Source: Deltaproteobacteria bacterium (lineage in GTDB: Bacteria > Desulfobacterota > Desulfobacteria > Desulfobacterales > UBA5852). From it: DNA of 64,000 bases. The stretch covers positions 1 to 64,000 of the forward strand of contig JAHLLS010000012.1 of NCBI GenBank assembly GCA_020444045.1, written 5' to 3'. This document shows, piece after piece, positions 18,025-26,646 of this stretch; positions within the stretch are counted from its first letter, which is position 1, and the number at the start of each line of letters is the position of its first letter. The translations under genes and the position numbers were made by a program. The notes under the pieces were generated by a model. It did not search any database. It had not been told where the DNA came from and saw only the letters and a list, made by a program, of their open reading frames with translations.

Positions 18025-19308
18025 TCACCTCCAGCAGGCCATACTGTCCTGAATCAGGCCGTTCAATTTGCGTTTGAGGACCTGGTAGGAATAGCATTTA
18101 CGGGCAATTTCGTAATTCTGATCGACCATCTGCTGCCGCAGCAAGGAATCGTCCAACACCGTCAACGTCTGCTGCACCGCCGCATCGGTCACATAGCCAT
18201 CAATCTGAATGACCGCAAATCCCTTGGGCTGGATATCCATCTGGTAGATGGAATAGGTATTCACCACAATTGGTTTGCGGAAAAAAACAGCTTCCAGAAA
18301 GGCGTTCCCAAACCCCTCGAAATTGGATGGGTAGGTTACCAGATCGGCGTACGGGTAAATATCCTCCAGCGTGTAGATTTTGCGCCCATCCTCGGTTTGC
18401 CCCCGCTTCTCGTTGATGATCTGCGCCACAAACCGGGTGTCAACGCCCATCATATGAGCGTATTTCCGCACCCGCTGCTCGTAATCATACCCTTCATCGC
18501 CGGAAGCATGCGAGATGACCAGGGTCGCCTTGCGTCCCAGCCGCTGGACAAGCTCGATCGCGTGTTCGATGCCCTTGCGTTTGACCACCCGGGTGGGCTG
18601 GAGGACCAGCAGCGCGTCCTCGTCGATCTCCAGGCTTTCCCGAATATCGTGCGTGTAAGGGTCCGGTGAATCCGGCGGATGGTCGAAATCCATCACGTTC
18701 GGCACCTCCATCGCCGAAATTCCGGTCCGTAGGCCCAGTTGGTTATCCGCCGAGGAGTTGATCACCACGTGCCGGATCGAAGGCAAATGCGGCGGGAAGG
18801 CCATGTTCAGGTATTCCCACACCGCATTGGTCAGGAAATGCTGCCGTTCCCAGAAAAAATCGTGGTGATGGGCGATGGTCGGAATGGCTGTTTCGGAAAT
18901 CAACTCGGTCAACGCCATTCCCAACGGCAGGTTTAAGGGGATGGTCAGGGCATTTTCCGGTACCAGCAGCTGGATATCGTATTTTTCGACAAAGCGGTAG
19001 AGTTGCTCCTTGAGCAACTGCGCGGTGCGGTGCAGTTTTTCCGTAACCTGGATGCTGCGCTTCTGGACCCCGAAACACTGCTGGTAGAGATCCAGAATAT
19101 CCGGGTGACGAAAATGGGCTTCCGGCACCATGAATGAACGACTGCCGGGGGTGTCCAACTCGCCGGCAAAGTAAAAACAGTTGAACCCGGCGTCCTCGAA
19201 CACCTGCGCCCATTTTTCGGTTTCCAGTGAGACGCCGTCGGTGCCGGCCAGTCGCGTAGCCACAAAGCCGACGTTATGGACCTTGCCGCAATACGGACAA
19301 ACCCCCAT
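18025..19308 (-). CDS. GT4-type glycosyltransferase with N-terminal CxxC
   Basis: A 427-residue glycosyltransferase of the GT-B fold. The C-terminal half has LLVLQPTRVVKRKGIEHAIEL (donor domain start), HASGDEGYDYEQ and the closing ADLVTYPSNFEGFGNAFLEA, whose two Glu are the E-x7-E type motif. The N-terminal half has an acceptor-like TRLAGTDGVSLE loop and HHHDFFWERQ. A CPYCGK zinc-like pair sits at residues 4-7. The start is the ATG at 19308 with a perfect aggaggt ribosome site; a longer frame to 19356 lacks one. The sugar and acceptor are unknown. Confidence 0.85.
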   Translation of the reverse strand: MGVCPYCGKVHNVGFVATRLAGTDGVSLETEKWAQVFEDAGFNCFYFAGELDTPGSRSFMVPEAHFRHPDILDLYQQCFGVQKRSIQVTEKLHRTAQLLKEQLYRFVEKYDIQLLVPENALTIPLNLPLGMALTELISETAIPTIAHHHDFFWERQHFLTNAVWEYLNMAFPPHLPSIRHVVINSSADNQLGLRTGISAMEVPNVMDFDHPPDSPDPYTHDIRESLEIDEDALLVLQPTRVVKRKGIEHAIELVQRLGRKATLVISHASGDEGYDYEQRVRKYAHMMGVDTRFVAQIINEKRGQTEDGRKIYTLEDIYPYADLVTYPSNFEGFGNAFLEAVFFRKPIVVNTYSIYQMDIQPKGFAVIQIDGYVTDAAVQQTLTVLDDSLLRQQMVDQNYEIARKCYSYQVLKRKLNGLIQDSMACWR

Positions 19309-19544
19309 TTCGGACCTCCTAAAGCACGTCGCAACAGGCACGGGGACAAGCCCCATGCGTCATCAAACAAGCCACTGCCTCCAGGCTGTTAAAAGATCCG
19401 CGGCCTTTTGTCCAGTGGGAAGCGTTCCAAGGAATCGGTCTTCCGGGCAGGCTAAAGCATCAATCGCACCAGCAGATGAAAGGAAAAGGTGAGGCCTCTA
19501 TTCCAAAAGCGACGGGGCGCCAATGTGCTTTTTCATGCGACGAT

Positions 19545-20027
19545 TCATCCCATCAGGTAAAACCCAATGGCTTTATCCGAGGCATTGCCGGCGTCGATCG
19601 ACACAAATTCGGTGCCGAGATCATAGCCCACGATCTTACGGATAATAACTTCTTTCAAAATAGCGGATCGCTTGGTGTCGTCCAGCTTGAAGTCCACTTC
19701 CAGAATATCGCCGGTCTTCATATGAGCGGAATCGTTGACCCGTATGGAGAGCCCGTTGCGGGACACATCTTTGACGACCATGGTCCCTTTTCCCGCCCGG
19801 CGTTGATTGTAGATACGGGTATAGGTGCCGGGCAGACTGACCGCCTTGCGAAACTGCTTGCGCCGCTCGATCATCACGGGATAATCATGGCCGCATGGAC
19901 AATGGACCTTGATTTTGACCGCCTTCTCAAGGGCCTTGTACGCGGCGACATCCACGATGCGGGTGTTTTTGCATTGCGGGCAGGTAAAGGTCACTTTGTT
20001 GTTGCTGGAGATAAACGCTTTCTGCAT
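19545..20027 (-). CDS. PilZ domain protein with N-terminal zinc ribbon
   Basis: A 160-residue protein. Residues 16-45 hold a zinc-ribbon-like set of four Cys (CPQC and CPCG). The C-terminal 100 residues are a PilZ domain with the c-di-GMP-binding RxxxR (RKQFR, residues 56-60) and the DVSRNGLSI motif of the (D/N)xSxxG type, both intact. It is therefore a likely c-di-GMP effector, probably for motility or surface behaviour; its partner is not visible nearby. The start is the ATG at 20027 with an aagga ribosome site; the longer frame to 20099 is not supported. Confidence 0.85.
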   Translation of the reverse strand: MQKAFISSNNKVTFTCPQCKNTRIVDVAAYKALEKAVKIKVHCPCGHDYPVMIERRKQFRKAVSLPGTYTRIYNQRRAGKGTMVVKDVSRNGLSIRVNDSAHMKTGDILEVDFKLDDTKRSAILKEVIIRKIVGYDLGTEFVSIDAGNASDKAIGFYLMG

Positions 20028-20306
20028 AATGACGATCCTTGACCGCCGATCAAATGAACAACCGGCAGTGCCGGGTTCCGCCACCGAAAACCGCGGCACC
20101 GTCTTCGATAAGTTTTTTGATCAATGGTTAATGAACTGCCCTGCCGCGCAGAGCAGCGGGGTATCGATAAAGGCACTCTAACACCACAAGTGGCGAGATA
20201 TTAAACGCGTCCGCCTCTGCCGGATTAAATTGGCGCAACCGCCATTTTGTTATAATTATCTGACAGTTAAACTGTATTACAAAAACAAATGAATTGCAAT
20301 GAGGGA

Positions 20307-20324
20307 CGCCGTTTATAAACGGCG
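20307..20324. promoter_or_regulatory. 18-bp perfect palindrome
   Basis: cgccgtttataaacggcg is a perfect palindrome about 280 bases upstream of the PilZ start. It could be an operator for a dimeric regulator. No second copy was noticed in the window, so the role is open. Confidence 0.4.
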
Positions 20325-20409
20325 GATGAGCATACCGTGACCCGTTTGGCAAAAACCATGCGGGTGGAAAACTTCCGGGGGAAGCGTTTCAGCTACCCGC
20401 TCAATTAGA

Positions 20410-20455
20410 AACGACCGGTTCCCATCGTCTGTTCATCGACGGCAAACCGGTCGTT
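20410..20455 (-). terminator. Hairpin downstream of serC
   Basis: Two 11-bp arms (aacgaccggtt / aaccggtcgtt) enclose a 24-base loop that has a small inner stem. It begins 51 bases after the serC stop. The minus-strand T tract is weak; on the plus strand seven T follow, so it may also work in that direction. Confidence 0.5.
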
Positions 20456-20505
20456 CAATGTTTTTTTAAAACATTCGGCTATTCTAAATAGACCTTTGGG
20501 GTGTA

Positions 20506-21594
20506 TCAGCCGTTGCGCCGTGCAAACTCTTTCATAAACTGGGCCAGGGCCTCCACCGCCACCTGCGATACAGCATTGTAGATCGATGCCCGGCAGCCAC
20601 CCACCGAACGATGACCTTTCAAGCCGCCCAGACCGTTCTCTAAGGCCTCGGCCACGAAACGTTTTTCAAGGTCTTCGCTGGGCAGCCGAAAGGTGACGTT
20701 CATCAGCGATCGGCTATCCGCCTCCGCCGTTCCCCGGTAGAACCCGCCGTTGTCCATGAGGTCATAGAGCGTTGCCGCTTTCTTGCGGTTCACGGTCGCC
20801 ATGGCGTCGAGTCCGCCCACCGTATCCTCGAGCCATTTGAGCACCAGCTGCACGGTGTAGATGGCAAAGCAGGGCGGTGTATTGAACATGGAGTTCTTGG
20901 CCGAGAAGGTGGTGTACTTGAGCATGCTGGGCAGGTTTTCCGGCACGCGCTCGAGCATGTCGTCCCGGATGATCACCAGGCAGACCCCGGCCGGACCGAT
21001 GTTCTTCTGGGCCCCGGCGTAGATTAGCCCGAAAGGTCCCGGATCGAGCGGGCGGCTCATGATGTCCGAGGACATATCGGCCACCAGGGGCACCCCGGCC
21101 GTGTCGGGATAACGGTGCCACTGGGTCCCCTTGATGGTGTTGTTGGAGGTGATGTGCACGTAAGCCGCCTGGGGGTCCAACGCCAGCTCGCGCGGGATAT
21201 AGCTGTAGTTTTTATCTTCCGAAGATGCCGCCACGTTGACGGTTTTCCCGAGCGTGCGCGCTTCCTTGATGGCCTTGGTGGACCATGTTCCGGTATCGAC
21301 ATAATCCGCCGAGGCGCCGTCCGGCAATACGTTCATGGGCACCATGCAAAACTGCAGGCTGGCCCCACCCTGCAGAAAAAGCACATGGTAGCGGTCATCC
21401 AACTGCAGCAGGCGACGGAAGCGGTCTACGGTATCGTTGATCACGTCGTCGAACCACTTCGAGCGATGGCTGACCTCGGTGACCGACATGCCGGACCCGC
21501 CGAAGTCCAGAAAACCGGCCTGGATTTCTTCGAGAACGGGCAGGGGCAGGGCTGCCGGCCCGGCATTGAAGTTGTAGATACGGTGACTGCTCAT
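20506..21594 (-). CDS. serC: Phosphoserine aminotransferase
   Basis: A 362-residue class V aminotransferase, the usual length for SerC. It starts IYNFNAGPAALP, has GMSVTEVSHRS, the phosphate-binding LQGGAS, VADMSSDIMSRP and the PLP lysine in IYAGAQKNIGPAG, and ends with SVGGCRASIYNAV. It converts 3-phosphohydroxypyruvate and glutamate to phosphoserine in serine synthesis, and can serve pyridoxine synthesis. The ATG at 21594 has a ggaggt ribosome site; the frame runs 54 codons further upstream but without homology. It is divergent from hisD. Confidence 0.95.
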   Translation of the reverse strand: MSSHRIYNFNAGPAALPLPVLEEIQAGFLDFGGSGMSVTEVSHRSKWFDDVINDTVDRFRRLLQLDDRYHVLFLQGGASLQFCMVPMNVLPDGASADYVDTGTWSTKAIKEARTLGKTVNVAASSEDKNYSYIPRELALDPQAAYVHITSNNTIKGTQWHRYPDTAGVPLVADMSSDIMSRPLDPGPFGLIYAGAQKNIGPAGVCLVIIRDDMLERVPENLPSMLKYTTFSAKNSMFNTPPCFAIYTVQLVLKWLEDTVGGLDAMATVNRKKAATLYDLMDNGGFYRGTAEADSRSLMNVTFRLPSEDLEKRFVAEALENGLGGLKGHRSVGGCRASIYNAVSQVAVEALAQFMKEFARRNG

Positions 21595-21835
21595 GGGTGA
21601 CCTCCGGCGTTGCGATCGAATGAATTTCAAGGTAATGGCGTCATGCCTGTAAAAAAAGAGCAATTGACCAAATCTGGCCATGGTTGTCAATGGGAATGTG
21701 CGGCAACCCCACCGAGCCTTTGACAGGCAATGCCAAAGAGAATATAGGGAGAGCACCGCTTGTCAGACCCCCGTGGGGTCCTTATGATGCACAATGACCA
21801 ATGGCAACCCCCTTTGAACGGGAGAAAAAAACCGC

Positions 21836-23140
21836 ATGCAAATCTACCGTTATCCTTCGCGGGCCGCCGAAAAAAAGCTGACCGCCATCAGCCGCCGCAG
21901 CCTTGCTTTCCGGAAAAAAGATATCCAGGCAGTCACCCGCATCATCGACGATGTGCGCCGCAACGGCGACAAGGCTCTGGTGGCCTATACAAGAAAATTC
22001 GATGCCCCCCACATGAGGGCCAGCCTGCTTCAGGTGCCGACCGAAGAGATTCAAGCCGCAACCAAAGCCGTGAGCCGCCGCTTCAAGACGGCGCTCAAGC
22101 GTGCTGTCAATCAGGTCGTGTCCTTCCATCGCCAGCAGTTTCGTAAATCATGGGTCGATCCGGCCCGGGAAGGCGTGCTGCTGGGACAGTTGTTCCATCC
22201 GGTCGGTTCCGCCGGCATCTACGTCCCCGGCGGCCAGGGCGGCCAAACGCCATTGGTATCGTCGGTCCTCATGGGCGCCATACCGGCGCGCATCGCCGGG
22301 GTGCCCAACCGCATCATGGTCACACCCCCCACCCGGGACGGGCAGGTCAACCCGCACCTTCTGGCAGCGGCCCAGGCCTGCGGCATCGATGCCGTCTACC
22401 GCGTCGGGAGCGCCTGGTCCATTGCGGCCCTGGCTTACGGCACGGATACGATTCCCCCGGTCGACGTCATCGTCGGGCCCGGCAATCTTTTCGTGACCCT
22501 GGCCAAGAAACTGGTGGCCGGCACGGTGGGCATCGACATGGTAGCCGGGCCCAGCGAAATTCTGATCATCGCCGACCAGACCGCCGATGCGGAATTCGTG
22601 GCCGCCGACATGCTCTCCCAGGCTGAGCACGATCCCATGGCCTCCGCCGTCCTGCTGACGACCGCCCCGGACCTGGCACAGGCGGTTGGCCAGGCCCTGG
22701 ACCGCCAGTTGGATCAGCTCAACCGCCGGGAGATCGCCGCGGCCTCCATCCGTGATTTCGGACTCATCATGCAGGTCCCCGACCTTGCCACCGCCATCGC
22801 ACTAGCCAACCGCATCGCCCCCGAACATCTTGAATTGATGACGGATCGCCCCATGGACATCGTGGGCGACATTCGCAATGCGGGGGCCGTCTTCCTGGGC
22901 GCCTACACGCCCGAACCCGTGGGCGACTACATTGCCGGACCGAACCACGTGCTGCCCACGGCGGGAACGGCCCGCTTCTCATCGGCCCTTTCGGTGGACA
23001 ACTTCATCAAAAAGACCAGCCTGATTCGCTACACGGCCCAGGCCTTGTCGCGGGAAGGCCGCGACATCATCCACCTGGCCGAAATCGAAGGCCTCGATGC
23101 CCATGCCAACGCCGTACGGCTGCGGTTGTCCAAAAAATGA
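21836..23140 (+). CDS. hisD: Histidinol dehydrogenase
   Basis: A 434-residue protein of standard HisD length. Motifs: GIYVPGGQGG, DVIVGPGNLFVTLAK, DMVAGPSEILI, and the zinc ligands in SQAEHDPMA. The catalytic Glu-His pair is in IAPEHLEL, and GDYIAGPNHVLPT follows. It oxidises L-histidinol to L-histidine with NAD in the last two steps of the pathway. No other his gene is present here. The following gene starts 56 bases after the stop on the same strand. Confidence 0.95.
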   Translation: MQIYRYPSRAAEKKLTAISRRSLAFRKKDIQAVTRIIDDVRRNGDKALVAYTRKFDAPHMRASLLQVPTEEIQAATKAVSRRFKTALKRAVNQVVSFHRQQFRKSWVDPAREGVLLGQLFHPVGSAGIYVPGGQGGQTPLVSSVLMGAIPARIAGVPNRIMVTPPTRDGQVNPHLLAAAQACGIDAVYRVGSAWSIAALAYGTDTIPPVDVIVGPGNLFVTLAKKLVAGTVGIDMVAGPSEILIIADQTADAEFVAADMLSQAEHDPMASAVLLTTAPDLAQAVGQALDRQLDQLNRREIAAASIRDFGLIMQVPDLATAIALANRIAPEHLELMTDRPMDIVGDIRNAGAVFLGAYTPEPVGDYIAGPNHVLPTAGTARFSSALSVDNFIKKTSLIRYTAQALSREGRDIIHLAEIEGLDAHANAVRLRLSKK

Positions 23141-23196
23141 GCGCAACAGTGCGTCGCTTTTGAACCTGCCGGCGCATTCCTCTGGAAAGGGATGAC

Positions 23197-24539
23197 ATGA
23201 AGATCGGTATACGGGCCGAGGATAAAAGCGAGTGGGAACGACGTACCCCCCTTACGCCTGAAGCATTGCCGCCTTGCAAGCCGATGGGCGCACGCTGGTC
23301 GTCCAGACAAGCCCTCAGCGTGCGTTTGCGGACGAAGAATTTTCCTCTATGGGTATCCCTCTCCAATCAGACCTGACCGACTGTGACGTCATCATTGGGC
23401 TCAAAGAAATTCCCGGCGACCGGCTCGCGCCGAACAAGAGCTACGTCTTTTTCTCCCATGTCATCAAGGGCCAACCCTACAACATGCCCATGCTGAACAA
23501 AATGATGACCCTCGGCGATACCTTGATCGACTACGAGCGCATTGTGGACGATCAGGGCCGACGGCTGATTGCCTTCGGTCAATACGCCGGCCTGGCCGGC
23601 ATGATCAACGGCCTCTGGGCCCTCGGGCAACGGCTGGATGTTGAAGGCATCACCACCCCTTTCAGCCGCTTGCGGCAAGCCCGGACCTATGCTTCCCTGG
23701 CAGACGCCAAAAAAGCCATCGCCCGCGTGGGGGAAGATATCATGGCTCAGGGCATCCCTCCTGCCGTGCACCCGCTAATTGTCGGCTTTGCCGGCTATGG
23801 CAACGTATCCCGGGGGGCCCAGGAAATCTTCGACCTGCTTCCCTTCGAGGAGATCACACCCGGGTCCGTGGCCAAAATGGCAGCGAACCCGCCGGACCCC
23901 ACGGACCGCCTTTTCAAAGTCGTCTATCAGGAAAAAGACCTGGTCCGCCCGCGGGGCATCGAAACCACCTTCAGTCTGGAAGACTACTATCAACACGGCA
24001 AGCAAAAATACTCCGGCGCCGTCGGCCGGGGACTGGGCGACCTGACCCTTCTGGTGAACGGCATCTACTGGGACGAGCGTTTCCCCCGTCTGCTGAACCA
24101 AGCTGACTGCCGGGCCTTGTGGTCGGATGGGCGAAAACCGCGCCTGCGCGTTGTTGCCGATATCAGCTGCGATGTGGACGGCGCCCTGGCGTGTACGGTC
24201 CAATCATCCTACCCGGATCGGCCCCTGTACGTATTTCACCCGGATAGCGGCCGGGTAACGGATGGTGTCCGCGGTCACGGCCCGGTGGTCATGGCGGTGG
24301 AGATTCTTCCCGCCGAACTGCCCCGCGAATCCTCCGCCTATTTCAGCCGCCTGCTGAAGAACTATGTACCGGCCTTACCGAATCCGAATCATCCGTCTGA
24401 TTTTGACCGCCTCGATCTACCCCCCGGAAATAAAACGGGCGACAATCCTGTGGCAGGGTCGCCTTACCCCGGACTACCGTTACCTGGAGACCCATCTGAA
24501 AGCGTCCGCGACGCCCTGAAAAAGAGAGACGATATATGA
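23197..24539 (+). pseudogene. Lysine-oxoglutarate reductase/saccharopine dehydrogenase-like gene with a frameshift
   Basis: An ATG at 23197 with a ggaaaggg ribosome site opens MKIGIRAEDKSEWERRTPLT, the typical N-terminus of the AlaDH/PNT-like lysine-oxoglutarate reductase domain. After codon 24 the frame must shift by one to continue as LQADGRTLVVQTSPQRAF and run about 420 residues to 24539. Adding a single G between 23268 and 23269 gives an uninterrupted ...EALAALQADGR... Later motifs include YAGLAGMINGLWALG and VGFAGYGNVSRGAQEI (nucleotide loop). As sequenced, the product would be truncated; a sequencing error is equally possible. The stop overlaps the next start as ATGA. Confidence 0.8.
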
Positions 24540-25567
24540 ACCCGGCATCCCTCGACACCAGCGCGTCATCACGGCTAAACCTGGCCCGAACGCCGACGCC
24601 ACTTGAATTTCTCCCCAAGATAAGCCGGGAAATGGGGGTCGAGATCTATATCAAACGGGACGACCTCACCGGGATGGAACTCTCCGGGAACAAAATCAGG
24701 AAGCTGGAATTCATCATGGCGGATGCGCTCAAATCCGGCGCCGACACCGTCGTGACCTGCGGCGGCGCCCAGTCCAACCATGCCCGCGCCACGGCCATTG
24801 CCGCCGCCAAACTGAGCCTGGACTGCCGCCTCATCCTGCGCACGGCCGATCCTTCCGCACCACCGGCGCCAACGGGCAATATCCTGCTAAATTGCATGGC
24901 CGGGGCCCAGATCGTCTGGATCACGCCGGAGGAATACCGGCGCCGGAAAAACATCTTCCAGCGAGAGGAAAAACGCCTGCGCCAACAGGGCCGCACCCCT
25001 TACAGCATCCCGGAAGGGGCCTCCAATGCTCTGGAAGCCTGGGGCTATATCCGGGCCATGGCGGAACTGGCCCGTGACATTTCCCGGCTTCCCGAAGGCC
25101 ATGCGCGCCGCACGACGATCGTGGTTGCCACCGGTTCCGGGGGAACCACTGCCGGCCTGATTCTGGGAACCCGCCTCCTGGATTTAAACGCCCGCATCGC
25201 CGCGGTAAACGTCTGCGACGATCGCGACTATTTTCTGGAAGTGATCGGCACCATCTGCGATACCGCCATCACGACTTACGGGCTGGACATTCCTTTTGAA
25301 CGAGAGCGGGATATCGACATTGTGGACGGCTATGTCGGGCGGGGGTACGCCCTGTCACGTCCGGAAGAGATGGCCCTGATCATCGACATCGCCCGCCGGG
25401 AGGGGCTTTTCCTCGACCCGGTTTATACGGGGAAAGCCTTTTACGGCATGATCCAGGAACTTAAACGCGATCCCTGCTGTTTTGGAGAACGGATCATCTT
25501 CATTCACACCGGGGGACTGTTCGGGCTGTTTCCCCAGGCCGGCGAAATGACCCCGCTGCTGTCTTGA
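24536..25567 (+). CDS. D-cysteine desulfhydrase / ACC-deaminase family PLP enzyme
   Basis: A 343-residue fold-type II PLP enzyme. The lysine motif is SGNKIRKLEFIMADAL, followed by VVTCGGAQSNHARATA (substrate loop), PEGASNALEAWGY, the phosphate-binding VVATGSGGTTAGLILG and IHTGGLFGLFP near the C-terminus. This pattern fits the D-cysteine desulfhydrase branch, which releases sulfide and pyruvate; 1-aminocyclopropane-1-carboxylate deaminase is the alternative. It is translationally coupled to the preceding reductase-like gene, suggesting a shared amino-acid catabolic role that is not defined. Confidence 0.88.
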   Translation: MNPASLDTSASSRLNLARTPTPLEFLPKISREMGVEIYIKRDDLTGMELSGNKIRKLEFIMADALKSGADTVVTCGGAQSNHARATAIAAAKLSLDCRLILRTADPSAPPAPTGNILLNCMAGAQIVWITPEEYRRRKNIFQREEKRLRQQGRTPYSIPEGASNALEAWGYIRAMAELARDISRLPEGHARRTTIVVATGSGGTTAGLILGTRLLDLNARIAAVNVCDDRDYFLEVIGTICDTAITTYGLDIPFERERDIDIVDGYVGRGYALSRPEEMALIIDIARREGLFLDPVYTGKAFYGMIQELKRDPCCFGERIIFIHTGGLFGLFPQAGEMTPLLS

Positions 25568-25718
25568 CACCCAGGCGGCGGGAGTCGAATTTAAAAAGAA
25601 AGGGGGGCGTGATTTGAGATGTCATCGAGCGCAACAACGTTGGAGAATCAATGCCCCAAAGAAAGGCCGCCCTTTTTGACCTTTTGATTGAAATTTCATG
25701 TGAAAAATAGTTGCCCAT

Positions 25719-25746
25719 AAAAAAACGAGCAGGACCGAAGTCCTGC
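25719..25746 (-). terminator. Rho-independent terminator
   Basis: On the minus strand gcaggac-ttcg-gtcctgc forms a 7-bp stem with a stable UUCG-type tetraloop, followed by cg and a run of seven T. It ends the Gly/Lys/Asn-rich protein gene 35 bases after its stop. Confidence 0.88.
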
Positions 25747-25780
25747 CCGCCGGGTGCATCATCGCATAACCAGTTCTGGA

Positions 25781-26623
25781 TTATTTCTTCCCGTTTCCGC
25801 CGCCCTTTCCGTTGCCCTTGCCGTTTCCGTTCCCATTACCATTTCCACCACCGATTCCGTTGCTCTTTCCCTTTGATTTACCGCTGATATCGCTATCCAG
25901 GGAATCGGATTTGTCTTTGCCTTTGCCGTTGCTTTTACCACTGGTGGAGACGCCATGCCCCCTAGCCCATCCAGATTTGACATCCCGTGCTGTCGCTTCT
26001 GCAAACTCATCACTTTTTCTGTTCGTGTGCCTGTTTCTTTCCATGTGGCGCTCGGTCTTGCGGTGGCCGTACTTGTTACCCAACACGCTCGGGTGAAGGC
26101 CATAGGATTTGGCGATCTCGCCCCAGCCGTATCCATCGTCGCGCATCTTGGAAATGTCGGCCTGGATATCGCCGGAGATCTCCGAGAGGCGGTCGCCAAC
26201 AGCGGCGCGCGCTTCTCTCACGTCCTTGCGTGCATCGCGTACGGCCTGTCTCGCTGCCGCGATCTCCTCCGGAGTCGCATCATCGTCAAGATTGCGAAGA
26301 TTCCTGCGGGCTTCGGCGAGTTCTTGCTCGGCATTTTCGGCGTTTTCAACGGCCTCGGCCAGTTCCGGATCATCCGAATTCCTGGCGGCCGCATTGGCCA
26401 CATTTTCGGCCTTCTGGGCCTGGGCCGGGTTATTGAACGCCGGCGCTTCGGCATCGACATCCTCGTCCTCGGTTACACCACCGTCATCCACGACATCGGC
26501 CACATCAGGGTCGTTCAGCGCATCCTCAGCGGAGACCATGGCCGGCGCAACCGTCAAAGCGAACAGGGCGATAAGGACCATCAATGGAAAGCGAGCAAAA
26601 AAAATTCTTTTAGTCGTTGTCAT
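25781..26623 (-). CDS. Secreted Gly/Asn/Lys-rich protein with a helical middle
   Basis: A 280-residue protein with a signal peptide (basic MTTTKR, hydrophobic core, cleavage after MVSA near residue 32). An acidic stretch, a charged Ala/Glu-rich helix (about 60-150), a DDGYGWGEIAKSYGLHPSVLG segment and a C-terminal tail of (GN)n and GKGNGK repeats follow. The GWGEIAK...HPSVLG segment recurs in small exported proteins of several Proteobacteria, function unknown. The ATG at 26623 has a ggagg ribosome site. It follows an ECF sigma factor and a TPR protein on the same strand and may be a target of that sigma factor. Confidence 0.8.
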   Translation of the reverse strand: MTTTKRIFFARFPLMVLIALFALTVAPAMVSAEDALNDPDVADVVDDGGVTEDEDVDAEAPAFNNPAQAQKAENVANAAARNSDDPELAEAVENAENAEQELAEARRNLRNLDDDATPEEIAAARQAVRDARKDVREARAAVGDRLSEISGDIQADISKMRDDGYGWGEIAKSYGLHPSVLGNKYGHRKTERHMERNRHTNRKSDEFAEATARDVKSGWARGHGVSTSGKSNGKGKDKSDSLDSDISGKSKGKSNGIGGGNGNGNGNGKGNGKGGGNGKK

Positions 26624-26646
26624 TTTATTCCTCCAGAGTATTGCGT

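Larger units (their letters stand above)
20028..20505. other. Intergenic region between PilZ and serC genes
   Basis: 478 bases without a supported gene. It contains an 18-bp perfect palindrome and a hairpin, listed separately. A 74-codon minus-strand frame (20128-20352) has no family features and no convincing ribosome site. The stretch near 20235-20300 is AT-rich and may carry the PilZ promoter. Confidence 0.5.

Noticed and set aside
20128-20352. 74-codon minus-strand frame before the PilZ gene
   Set aside because: It includes the palindrome and AT-rich probable promoter; no homology signal.
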